This document shows positions 1 to 7,510 of a DNA stretch of 14,295 bases, piece after piece. The translations under genes and the position numbers were made by a program. The DNA is from Planctomycetaceae bacterium (GTDB lineage: Bacteria > Planctomycetota > Planctomycetia > Planctomycetales > Planctomycetaceae): the NCBI GenBank assembly GCA_020426065.1, contig JAGQQT010000037.1:1-14295 (forward strand). Direction: 5' to 3'. The first letter of the stretch is position 1. Every line of letters begins with the position of its first letter. The notes beneath the pieces are model-generated. The model searched no databases, was not told the origin of the DNA, and worked only from the letters and a program-made list of their open reading frames with translations.

Positions 1-1
1 C

Positions 2-3000
2 CCGGGAGCAACTGCAGAAGACACCGCTCTGTATGGAACCATCTTCGATCCTCTGGCAGATTCCCGCCCGATTCTGACCAACTTCACTACAGCTGCATCC
101 ACAAGACCGGCTGCAGTGGTGACGATCGACAACAGCTTTTCTGTTGCCTGTGATTCCACCACGGAAGTTTCCGGATTCATTATCGACGGTAACAATCCCA
201 ACATGCCCACGATGCTCAACAACGGGATCGTGACCGGCAACATCCTGGACCCGGCTCTGGGAACAGGTGTGACAGGATTCGATATCAACAGCAACTTCAT
301 TGTTGATACCACTCATGGTGTGCACATCACTCACCTGGGTGATGGTACAGGAGCCCTGCACCTGAACCGTGTGGAAGGGGAAGGATTCCGCTCCAACTCC
401 GGTTTGAACGTCTACCAGTTCAACGGAGCCCTCGCTCTGAGTGTTGAAGACAACCTGGTTTATAACATCTTCGGGGAAGACCTGAATAACGATGGAATGC
501 TTGACATTGTTGCCACAGGCACTGAAGACGTGAACGGCAACGGCAAGCTGGACGTCGGGGAAGACCTCGATAACGATGGCCTGATCGACATTAACGAGGA
601 CAACGACAAGGACGGAGTTCTGGGTGATGACGACATCGGGATTGGTATCAACCTGGTTGCTGATTCGGATGGAGCAGTCATCTTTTCGAACGATCCAGCC
701 AACCGCCTGCACATTGTCCGCAACGTAACGCACCTGGCTGAAACCGAATACTTCCGTCAGCAGTCGCTCGACGCGGACGGGAACGTGGTCAATGCCTTCA
801 CCGCACAGGACATCAATAACGATATCCGTCTGACTCAGACCGGTGTGATTTCCGCTTCCGATACCTTTGATAACGTGGGGAACAAAAACGGGATCAATGT
901 GGAAGCTCGCGATGGCGGGGCCTTCTCAGCCTTCCTGGACAGCAACGACACCTCGTTCAACAACCCTTATGCCTTCAGCACCAATGTTGGTGATAACAAC
1001 CTGTTGCCGCCGAACAAGAATCCTCTGCTCACAACTCCACCGACTCCACTCGGAAATGAGTTTGGTTTGCGGACAGCCGCGACCGGCGTGAACAGCGTAC
1101 TGATTCTCGGGTCACCAAATAACCACCTGTCCAACAACAACTTTGGACATGGTTACCTGATCGAAGCGATCAACAATGCCAGTGTGACCATGGACTCACC
1201 GATGACCGGATCCTTTACAACCGATCCCATCACCGGCGAAGTGACGGGAACCACACCAAGTGAATTCAACGACAACGGCCTGAACGGGATGCGGATTTAC
1301 GCAGACCAGAACAGCTCGCTGGCTCTCCAGATTGGAATTCCGGATACCCTTTTCGATCCAGTGGTTTCCAACCCGGATGACAAAACCACACGCAGCTACT
1401 TCACTCTCAACCAGTTTGTCCGCAACGGTGCCGATGGCGATGCCACGACAGCTGGCAACGGGATCGAGATTGTGTTGAGAAGCGGTGCGGGGTTTGCGGC
1501 TGGCTCAAACAGCGGAATCTTTGCTGCAGCTCTGACCGACAACGCCGACAACGGTCTCCTGATCGATGTTGCTGATCCCGGCACCAATATCGACGACTTC
1601 ACCGTGTTGAACTCTGTTCTGAGCGGGAACCTCGCCAACGGGATGTATGTCAGTGCGGAAAACACACCAATCAGCAACCTGGTTGTGGCCCAGAACTCAT
1701 TGAACAACAATGGTCTGAACGGTATCAACTTCCAGATGCTCAACTCTAACCTGAATGACCCGATGATTGTGGACAACCTGATTATGGGGAACGGCAACCT
1801 GGTCGCCGTCAACCCGATCAGCCAGTTCAATATCGAAGTGGTCTTCCTGGGTGGTCTGACAGCTTCTCAGCAGGCGATCTTCCAGTCGGCTGCCGATCGG
1901 TGGGCTGAAATCATCGTGGGCGACCTGCCAGACGTCGGAGCAATCGACGATGTGCAGATTACCGCCGAAGGCCTGGCCATCGATGGTGTGAACGGAATCC
2001 TGGGACAGGCTGGTCCAACCGCCCTGCGAAACGGCTCCAACCTCCCATTCCAGGGTCTGATGGAATTCGACTCTGCTGACCTGGCTGCACTGGAAGCCAG
2101 CGGACAGCTGGAAGACGTCATCCTGCATGAAATGGGACACGTTCTGGGAATTGGTACCATCTGGAATCTGCAGGGTCTGTTGCAGAACCCCAGCTTTGGA
2201 GATGGTGTGACCGACACCCGCTTCACGGGAGCACTGGCAACCACCCAGTACAACACCATCTTCGGAGTTACAGATACCGGTGTGCCTGTGGAAAACTCGG
2301 GTGGACCGGGAACCGCAGACGGACACTGGCGTGAATCGATTCTCGATAACGAGCTGATGACCGGCTTCCTGAACTCTCCGGGACCAAACCCGCTCAGCAG
2401 AATCACCGCCGGCTCCCTGCAGGACCTGGGGTATATCGTGAACCTGAACAAAGCCGACTTCTATGCAGATCCCACACCATTGCAGGGTGGGGGAACCTCA
2501 AGTCTGGACCTGGGACGGTTTAACAACAACTTGGGACCATTCCAGTTCATGAATGCCACCCCCACCGTTTCCAACCTGGTTCAGATTGATCCCAACGCAA
2601 TGGGGAACGGGATTAACATCTCCGTTCAGAACAGCAACCTGAATAACGTGATCATCGAATCCAACATCATCGACGGTAATACTGGCGACGGTGTGCGGCT
2701 GATCAACCCTCAGTTTGCAACCAACAACGAAGGGGACAACCAGATTCACTGGCGTCTGAACGAAATCAACAACAATGGTGCTGCTGGTGGCTACGGAATC
2801 AACGTTGCCCTCAACAACGCCAACCATCTGGATGCGATCATCTGCCAGAACGACATCTCGGGCAACAACCTGGGTGGTATCAACGTGGAACTGTCAGACA
2901 ACGCTGTGTATCACAACGGGCTGGTTCCTCCAGCTTCCCTGCTGACACCAGCTGCGGATGAAGAATCCTGGTTCTTCGGCAACACGATCAACGGCAACGG

Positions 3001-5452
3001 CGGAATTGGATATCACATCACTGCGATCGAAAATTCCTCCTTCACGCTGGTCGGAGGCCCATCGGGTGCAAACACGCTCAACAACAACGTGGATGCAGGG
3101 ATTGCCATCGAAATGTCGAACGGTGCACAGGGTGATGTCCGACTGGACAACACCACCATTACCGGAACGACAGATGGAACGGATCCAAACTTTGCCGGGG
3201 ACGGGATTGGCATCATCATGGGTGACAACACCGTACTCAACAACCTGCGAATTGGAGATCCGATCGTCGTCAATCCTGCTAATCCAGGAACCATCCGTCC
3301 AACCAATATCAGCAACAACGCCAATCATGGTGTGACCATCGAGGTTTCTGACAACGCCTCCCTGGCTGCTCCGCTGATTGCCAATGCAACCATCAGCAAC
3401 AACGGTACAGACGGTATCCACGTGAACCGCACTGGAACGGCGATTGTTGGTGATCCACTGAACGTGCTGCCCGCTGGAAACGCTCCACCGGCCACTTCAC
3501 CGGATGCACCTTCTCCAGCCTTCGTGATTCGTGATAATACGATCACCGGTAACGGAGATAACGGGATCGATGTCGCTGCCCGGCTCGCTCCAATCAATGA
3601 TGAATATGTGACCATGAACAACAACATCTCCAATAACGGGAGCAACGGAATTGAACTGTTGACCCAGGGTGATGCCGGCCTGCTGTTCGACGTGCGTGAC
3701 AGCACCGTCAACAACAACGGGCTGAATGGTCTGGCTCATACCAGTATCCTGAACAGCGGAACTGACACGGCTGCCTTCACAGGAACGATTGTCGGGAACG
3801 AGTTCAGCGGAAATGCAGTGGATGGCATCCTCATCTTCGGAAACTACGGCTTCCTGAACAACGCAGCAGGAACCGGTACTGTGACCCGTCCGGTGCAGAT
3901 CGGCTCGAACTTCACCGAGGACCTCAACGGCAACGGAATTCTGGATGCCGGAGAAGACCTGGATGGAGATGGCCGACTGGATTCCGATGCCAATATCATC
4001 ACGGATAACGGTGTGCACGGTATCGACCTGAGTGGTGCTGGTTTTGCCAACATCACGAACGCTCTGATCGACGGCAACGGCGATTCGGGGATCTTCGTGA
4101 CCAACTCCAGCGTGGTTGATATTACCGACAGCACGATCAGCAACAACGGTCGTCACGGGATCGAGTTGACGAATGATTCGGTTGCAACCGCCATTGATGC
4201 GGATATCAACCGCAACATCATCCGCGACAACGCTCGCGATGGTGTGCAGATTGTCTCCAACTACAGTGGTACGACATTTAACAACTTCACATTTGATGGG
4301 TTTGAGAGTGTCATTGTCCGGATGGATACCAACATGGTCCTGAACAACGGTGGTCGCGGTATCGATACCACCGCTCAGGGTGATGGCTCCGTGTCTCTGT
4401 CCATCACGGACATCACAGTCGCTGGTAACGGTGAGAACGGGATTTACAATCTCGTGACGGCCTCCACCACTCAGGATGTGGAAGCACTGGCCAGTGTCGA
4501 TCTGGCACAGGATGGTGTGATCACTGCGAATGCATACCTGAACTTCTCACTGAATGCGACCGCAGGCTACGACAATAACCTGGATGGTGTGGCTGATGGG
4601 GTCAACCTGATTGCCAACAACAATGCCAACGACACCTACGAGGGTGGTGGTGTGGTCTTCCGGGTTGGTACAACAGGCTCCCTGTTTGCACCGGGTGGTG
4701 GAAACTTCTCATGGCTCGATCCGAACTCTGTTGATCCTCGGGATCTGGGAGGTCTGGTCGCCAGCCTGCAGAATACCAGCATCGTGGGGAACAACGGGGT
4801 GGACTTCTGGACTCACACGTTCACATCCACTGTGGACCCAGGCACCACCGGTGGAACCTGGACCGACCAGAACGAAAACCCACGTAACAATGCCAACGAT
4901 GCCTTTAACCCAACCAACTACCAACAGGACCCACTGGCTCGTATCGAATTCACAACCTTTACCAACGTCTCCGGGGGCTCAGCTGACGTGTTCGGGATCT
5001 CTCGCAACTTCAGCACAGCCAGCAACCAGGACTTCGCCTTCTACAACAACAGCGAAGATGTGTTCAAATCCCGTACTCAAGGACAGGATAACAACACAGA
5101 CGGCGGGATTGATGACGACGGAGCCTTCACTTCCGGAACCCGTCCTCGCAACGGAACCCGTACTCCAAGCCGGTTTGGTTACACAACCTACATCGGTGGA
5201 ACCAATATCAAGGTTGCTGGAACGAAACTGGATCCACAACTGCAGATCATTCAGCAGGGACGGGACTCCGATCAGTTCCTGTATCCGGGACTGGGTGATT
5301 CCACCATGCGGATCTCAGCTGGTAGTGACCTGACTCTGTCCCTGTTCAACTTCGTTGTGAGTGACTTCACTGATGAAGTCGGATTTTCACAGGGTACGAA
5401 CTTCTCAGGCGGTAACTTCCGCGATGTGAACTTCCTGTACGAAGCCTTCTAG
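2..5452 (+). CDS. Giant secreted-type parallel beta-helix protein with embedded leishmanolysin-like zinc metalloprotease domain (5' partial)
   Basis: The frame is open from the first bases of the window, so the N-terminus, signal peptide and start lie upstream; a GTG at 116 is only an internal codon. The 1816 visible residues (numbered from nt 2) are very rich in Asn, Asp and Gly and nearly free of Cys. Most of the chain is irregular coils of about 30 residues built on patterns such as NNGxNGI and SNNGxxGI, typical of right-handed parallel beta-helix (PbH1) proteins. Residues about 609-823 differ: HEMGHVLG at 709-716 is an HExxHxxG zinc site, His775 (58 residues after that Gly, in GHWRES) is the likely third ligand, and ELMTG (Met786) the likely Met-turn, as in leishmanolysin-type (M8-like) peptidases. 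Acidic DxNxDG loops lie at about 158-212 and 1306-1328. Asn codons visibly favour AAC. I infer a cell-surface or released protein; substrate unknown. The family assignment of both parts is firm, the role is not. Confidence 0.9.
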   Translation, partial: PGATAEDTALYGTIFDPLADSRPILTNFTTAASTRPAAVVTIDNSFSVACDSTTEVSGFIIDGNNPNMPTMLNNGIVTGNILDPALGTGVTGFDINSNFIVDTTHGVHITHLGDGTGALHLNRVEGEGFRSNSGLNVYQFNGALALSVEDNLVYNIFGEDLNNDGMLDIVATGTEDVNGNGKLDVGEDLDNDGLIDINEDNDKDGVLGDDDIGIGINLVADSDGAVIFSNDPANRLHIVRNVTHLAETEYFRQQSLDADGNVVNAFTAQDINNDIRLTQTGVISASDTFDNVGNKNGINVEARDGGAFSAFLDSNDTSFNNPYAFSTNVGDNNLLPPNKNPLLTTPPTPLGNEFGLRTAATGVNSVLILGSPNNHLSNNNFGHGYLIEAINNASVTMDSPMTGSFTTDPITGEVTGTTPSEFNDNGLNGMRIYADQNSSLALQIGIPDTLFDPVVSNPDDKTTRSYFTLNQFVRNGADGDATTAGNGIEIVLRSGAGFAAGSNSGIFAAALTDNADNGLLIDVADPGTNIDDFTVLNSVLSGNLANGMYVSAENTPISNLVVAQNSLNNNGLNGINFQMLNSNLNDPMIVDNLIMGNGNLVAVNPISQFNIEVVFLGGLTASQQAIFQSAADRWAEIIVGDLPDVGAIDDVQITAEGLAIDGVNGILGQAGPTALRNGSNLPFQGLMEFDSADLAALEASGQLEDVILHEMGHVLGIGTIWNLQGLLQNPSFGDGVTDTRFTGALATTQYNTIFGVTDTGVPVENSGGPGTADGHWRESILDNELMTGFLNSPGPNPLSRITAGSLQDLGYIVNLNKADFYADPTPLQGGGTSSLDLGRFNNNLGPFQFMNATPTVSNLVQIDPNAMGNGINISVQNSNLNNVIIESNIIDGNTGDGVRLINPQFATNNEGDNQIHWRLNEINNNGAAGGYGINVALNNANHLDAIICQNDISGNNLGGINVELSDNAVYHNGLVPPASLLTPAADEESWFFGNTINGNGGIGYHITAIENSSFTLVGGPSGANTLNNNVDAGIAIEMSNGAQGDVRLDNTTITGTTDGTDPNFAGDGIGIIMGDNTVLNNLRIGDPIVVNPANPGTIRPTNISNNANHGVTIEVSDNASLAAPLIANATISNNGTDGIHVNRTGTAIVGDPLNVLPAGNAPPATSPDAPSPAFVIRDNTITGNGDNGIDVAARLAPINDEYVTMNNNISNNGSNGIELLTQGDAGLLFDVRDSTVNNNGLNGLAHTSILNSGTDTAAFTGTIVGNEFSGNAVDGILIFGNYGFLNNAAGTGTVTRPVQIGSNFTEDLNGNGILDAGEDLDGDGRLDSDANIITDNGVHGIDLSGAGFANITNALIDGNGDSGIFVTNSSVVDITDSTISNNGRHGIELTNDSVATAIDADINRNIIRDNARDGVQIVSNYSGTTFNNFTFDGFESVIVRMDTNMVLNNGGRGIDTTAQGDGSVSLSITDITVAGNGENGIYNLVTASTTQDVEALASVDLAQDGVITANAYLNFSLNATAGYDNNLDGVADGVNLIANNNANDTYEGGGVVFRVGTTGSLFAPGGGNFSWLDPNSVDPRDLGGLVASLQNTSIVGNNGVDFWTHTFTSTVDPGTTGGTWTDQNENPRNNANDAFNPTNYQQDPLARIEFTTFTNVSGGSADVFGISRNFSTASNQDFAFYNNSEDVFKSRTQGQDNNTDGGIDDDGAFTSGTRPRNGTRTPSRFGYTTYIGGTNIKVAGTKLDPQLQIIQQGRDSDQFLYPGLGDSTMRISAGSDLTLSLFNFVVSDFTDEVGFSQGTNFSGGNFRDVNFLYEAF
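475..640 (+). other. Acidic EF-hand/thrombospondin-3-like calcium-binding segment in the giant protein
   Basis: The translated segment carries successive DxNxDGxxD-type loops: EDLNNDGMLD, EDVNGNGKLD, EDLDNDGLID and EDNDKDGVLG. Such Asp/Asn-Gly loops bind calcium in EF-hand, dockerin and thrombospondin type 3 repeats. They interrupt the beta-helix coils. Calcium binding is inferred from the motif. Confidence 0.65.
1826..2470 (+). other. Zinc metalloprotease domain inside the beta-helix protein
   Basis: This block begins with a stretch reading FNIEVVFLGGLT, continues through an amphipathic AADRWAEII helix, and ends near ADFYAD. The catalytic signature HExxH lies at nt 2126-2140 (His709, Glu710, His713), the candidate third zinc ligand His775 at 2324-2326, and the Met-turn Met786 in ELMTG at 2357-2359. 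The spacing HExxHxxG-x58-H is close to the x62 known for leishmanolysin. A conserved-looking tail SLQDLGY follows the Met-turn, as in bacterial leishmanolysin-related domains. All catalytic residues are present, so the domain looks active. Beta-helix repeats resume on its C-terminal side. Confidence 0.85.
3917..3985 (+). other. Second acidic calcium-loop segment, similar to the one near the N-terminal side
   Basis: Residues 1306-1328 contain EDLNGNGILDAGEDLDGDG, which by my count is identical at 16 of 23 positions to the block encoded at 524-592. It again has two consecutive DxNxDG-type loops. It lies between beta-helix coils. The similarity suggests internal duplication or a reused calcium-binding module. 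Confidence 0.6.
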
Positions 5453-5474
5453 GATCGTACTGAACCTGAAACCC

Positions 5475-5507
5475 AAAGCCCGAGAGGAATCCCTCTCGGG
5501 CTTTTTT
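5475..5507 (+). terminator. Rho-independent terminator of the giant gene
   Basis: A perfect 13-bp stem (AAAGCCCGAGAGG, 5475-5487, with CCTCTCGGGCTTT, 5492-5504) closes a 4-base loop and runs into six T residues (5502-5507). It begins 22 bases after the TAG stop, so it should end the giant gene's transcript and isolate it from the next gene. Confidence 0.93.
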
Positions 5508-5729
5508 CGTGGCTCAACCGGGTAAGCGGTTGCATGCCCCGACATCCTCCGCCCCACCGAACAGCCTGTGGCAACTGACTCCAGCCAGAAGGGATTTCGT
5601 TCCAGTCAGGGGTCTGCCAGGCGGCTTCAAAAGACAGGAGATCTGCCAGGATGACCTGTTCATTCCGACCGCTCTCGCTATTGTGGTGTAAATGGCTCGA
5701 TATCAGACCTGTCCCATAGAGGTTGTCTC
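5508..5729 (+). other. Intergenic spacer, no gene supported
   Basis: The stretch lies between the terminator and the next start. It must hold the promoter of the 5730 gene, but I see no convincing -35/-10 pair. A 9-base direct repeat TCTGCCAGG occurs at 5613-5621 and 5642-5650; I attach no function to it. Short frames on both strands here have no ribosome-binding site or protein-like composition. Confidence 0.5.
5718..5722 (+). promoter_or_regulatory. Ribosome-binding site deciding the TTG start at 5730
   Basis: AGAGG stands 7 bases upstream of TTG. No ATG or GTG lies in frame upstream, so this site is the main argument for the TTG start. Confidence 0.5.
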
Positions 5730-6200
5730 TTGTCTTCAATTCACCCCGGTCTTCAAGGTTCTCTGGCTCTCATCCGGAATCGGGATGCACCGGAACAGGA
5801 GTGGCTGCTGTTCTGGGAAGAACAAAACCAGCAATATGAGACCATTGTCGCGCACAGGCTGGAGCGGGAGTCTTTCCGGGAATGCCTGGATCGGGAAATT
5901 GCCTGGCAGCTGGATTGGAGACGCGGCAAGGATTACCTGATCTCCCACATGGCACGGCTGCATATTGAGCAGGAACTGCAGCTTCCGGGAGATGAGAAAC
6001 CCCTGTTCTACCTGGTGGAAGCGATCGTGGTAGATCCGTACGGAAAGGCCACGCGGGAAGCAATCCGACATCATGAATCCGCAGTCTGGCTCAAGGCTGC
6101 GGATCTCTATCAGGGCACAACCAGCACGGGAAAGGCCATCGACCCCAGGCTGGTGGCACTGATTACCAGATTTGAACTCATTTACCGCAGCTCAGTATAA
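5730..6200 (+). CDS. Hypothetical protein, 156 aa, probable TTG start
   Basis: I do not recognise this protein. It is soluble, with no signal peptide or membrane segment, and rich in Glu, Arg, Leu and Trp. Residues about 20-85 look largely alpha-helical and charged (EWLLFWEEQ, ERESFRECLDRE, ARLHIEQEL), and the C-terminal half has a hydrophobic PLFYLVEAIVVDPYG stretch. The reading frame is open back to 5655 but contains no ATG before 5730. The TTG at 5730 is preceded by AGAGG (5718-5722) with a 7-base gap, which favours it. An ATG at 5692 opens a different frame that gives an unlikely, Cys/Ser/Gly-rich product. The gene ends 14 bases before the stop of the convergent beta-propeller gene, without a visible terminator between them. 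The gene is probably real; the exact start is less sure. Confidence 0.7.
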   Translation: MSSIHPGLQGSLALIRNRDAPEQEWLLFWEEQNQQYETIVAHRLERESFRECLDREIAWQLDWRRGKDYLISHMARLHIEQELQLPGDEKPLFYLVEAIVVDPYGKATREAIRHHESAVWLKAADLYQGTTSTGKAIDPRLVALITRFELIYRSSV

Positions 6201-6214
6201 GCCGGATAAAAGCA

Positions 6215-7336
6215 TCAGATACCGAAATCGGTCAGAAGGTGATAACCTTCCATCTGCCAGGTTTCGATGTGGGCATTGGCCCGGGAAACAAACAGCAGTT
6301 CACCGGAATCAGAGAATGACAGGCCGTTGATTCCAGCTTTGCCTGGTGGAGTACAGAACAGGGTTCGACCTGTTTCCGTGTGCAGCAGAAGCAGCAATGG
6401 GCTGTCTCCGCCGATCGCGATACAGTTTTCGTCAGGATCGACAGCCAGGGTTTTCACCGTCAACTTCCGATCAGCCTTGGTCACCCAGATCTTCTGGAAT
6501 GTATCCAGACTGTAGGCTGTGATTTTCCCGTGAAAATCACCAGCAATAAGCATACGTTTGCCAGGCAGCAGCTGCAGCTTCCGGACTTCTTTGACTGGAA
6601 TGCTTTTGGGTTTGGACTTGCCGGGAATCCAGCGGAGAATTCCCGGGTACTGAGAGGCAAACAGCTCTCCGGTGGCCTGATCGTAGCAGATGCTGAACAC
6701 AATATCCGGAGTGGTGATCGTTTCCAGAACCTGTCCTGAAACCAGATCCAGAGTGACCAGAAGATAGTTTTCTTCCTGACCGTTTTTCCGGGAAACGAAA
6801 TCCATCAAAGCCACAACAATTTTTTTGCCGTCATCAATAATTTCTGCAGCCGAAACTTCCATTTGAATCGGTACAGCAACCCGAGTCATGTTTTTCGCCA
6901 GGTCGAAAGTCACCTGAAACTCTTCGGTTTCACTGTTTCCAACGGCCACCAGATTGTGCTTGTATTCACAGAGAATCTGCACCGCATTGGTCCGTTGAGT
7001 TTTGCGGTCCCGGGAAACATGGCCGGTCCGAAGGTCAATCTTGAAGACCTGGCCACTGATCCCACGGGCAATCAGCTCCGATGGATTCTCTGCCGGGAAA
7101 ACTTCAAATACGCCGTTCAGGCTGGGGATCCACTCTTCCAGAACTTCTGGTTTTGAAGGGGAGATATCAAAATCGAACGAAAAACTGTTCGAGGCATACA
7201 GCTTCCAGCTGAGCAGAGATGTCGCTGCCAGGCCCAGAATGATGATGCTGAGCAGGGGGCGTCGACGGGGAACCAATTGTCCCTGTTCGAAAAACTGTGA
7301 TTCCGAAAAGTCATCGGAGGAGTGCCGGGGTCGCAT
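6215..7336 (-). CDS. Membrane-anchored beta-propeller-like (WD40/quinoprotein-like) protein
   Basis: The 373-residue product has a short charged N-terminal tail, a PRRRP cluster (23-27) and one hydrophobic segment (about 28-44), giving a signal anchor with the bulk outside the cytoplasm. The remaining 320 or so residues show repeated beta-strand blocks of the kind found in beta-propellers: GQVFKIDLRTG, LLVTLDLVSGQVLE, KITAYSLDTFQKIW and INGLSFSDSGELLFVS. Canonical WD dipeptides are mostly absent, so the repeats are divergent. Such proteins act as binding scaffolds; no partner or enzyme activity can be read here. The frame extends upstream to 7387, but ATG 7336 is preceded by AGGAG at a 6-base distance and puts the anchor at a normal position, so I prefer it. 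It lies downstream of gmd on the same strand with a 174-base gap, so co-transcription is possible but not shown. Confidence 0.8.
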   Translation of the reverse strand: MRPRHSSDDFSESQFFEQGQLVPRRRPLLSIIILGLAATSLLSWKLYASNSFSFDFDISPSKPEVLEEWIPSLNGVFEVFPAENPSELIARGISGQVFKIDLRTGHVSRDRKTQRTNAVQILCEYKHNLVAVGNSETEEFQVTFDLAKNMTRVAVPIQMEVSAAEIIDDGKKIVVALMDFVSRKNGQEENYLLVTLDLVSGQVLETITTPDIVFSICYDQATGELFASQYPGILRWIPGKSKPKSIPVKEVRKLQLLPGKRMLIAGDFHGKITAYSLDTFQKIWVTKADRKLTVKTLAVDPDENCIAIGGDSPLLLLLHTETGRTLFCTPPGKAGINGLSFSDSGELLFVSRANAHIETWQMEGYHLLTDFGI

Positions 7337-7342
7337 GGCGAT

Positions 7343-7347
7343 CTCCT
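7343..7347 (-). promoter_or_regulatory. Ribosome-binding site for the beta-propeller gene
   Basis: Read on the - strand, AGGAG is followed by six bases and then the ATG ending at 7336. It selects this ATG over the in-frame start 51 bases upstream. Confidence 0.75.
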
Positions 7348-7429
7348 GAGTACTGAGTGAAGAGGAGGCAGGGTAAGGTGGGGTCAAAAGTTGGTAGGCT
7401 TTAAACTCCCTAATAGGACTCAGGTGCTG

Positions 7430-7457
7430 CAGAATTTATTCGCGGATTCTGTTTTTT
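7430..7457 (+). terminator. Weak terminator-like hairpin, + strand orientation
   Basis: CAGAAT (7430-7435) and ATTCTG (7446-7451) form a 6-bp stem with a 10-base loop, followed by six T residues. It could stop + strand (antisense) transcription heading into gmd's 3' end. The stem is short and AT-rich, so it may be chance. Confidence 0.25.
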
Positions 7458-7510
7458 CTCCAAATTTTTTTCAGAATGGTTGGTGATCTGAAGATTTCCC
7501 TATCCAGCCA

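Noticed and set aside
116..118. GTG at 116 as the true start of the giant gene
   Set aside because: The frame stays open to the window edge, there is no ribosome site or signal peptide after it, and the upstream codons read like the same protein.
1396..4156. Several long - strand frames opposite the giant gene (up to about 219 codons)
   Set aside because: The sense strand has a continuous domain-rich frame; repetitive AAC/GGT codons leave few antisense stops, producing Val/Asp-rich spurious frames.
4611..5333. 240-codon + strand frame overlapping the end of the giant gene
   Set aside because: It is Thr/Pro/Ser-rich, fully inside the beta-helix frame, and has no ribosome site; it is a frame-shifted shadow.
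5449..5739. 96-codon - strand frame across the terminator and spacer
   Set aside because: It starts at a TTG without a ribosome site, runs through a strong terminator hairpin and ends at the giant gene's stop; composition is not convincing.
7485..7510. Hairpin TTCAGA/TCTGAA near the end of gmd considered as gmd terminator
   Set aside because: Read on gmd's strand the stem is followed by A residues, not T residues, so it cannot be an intrinsic terminator for gmd.
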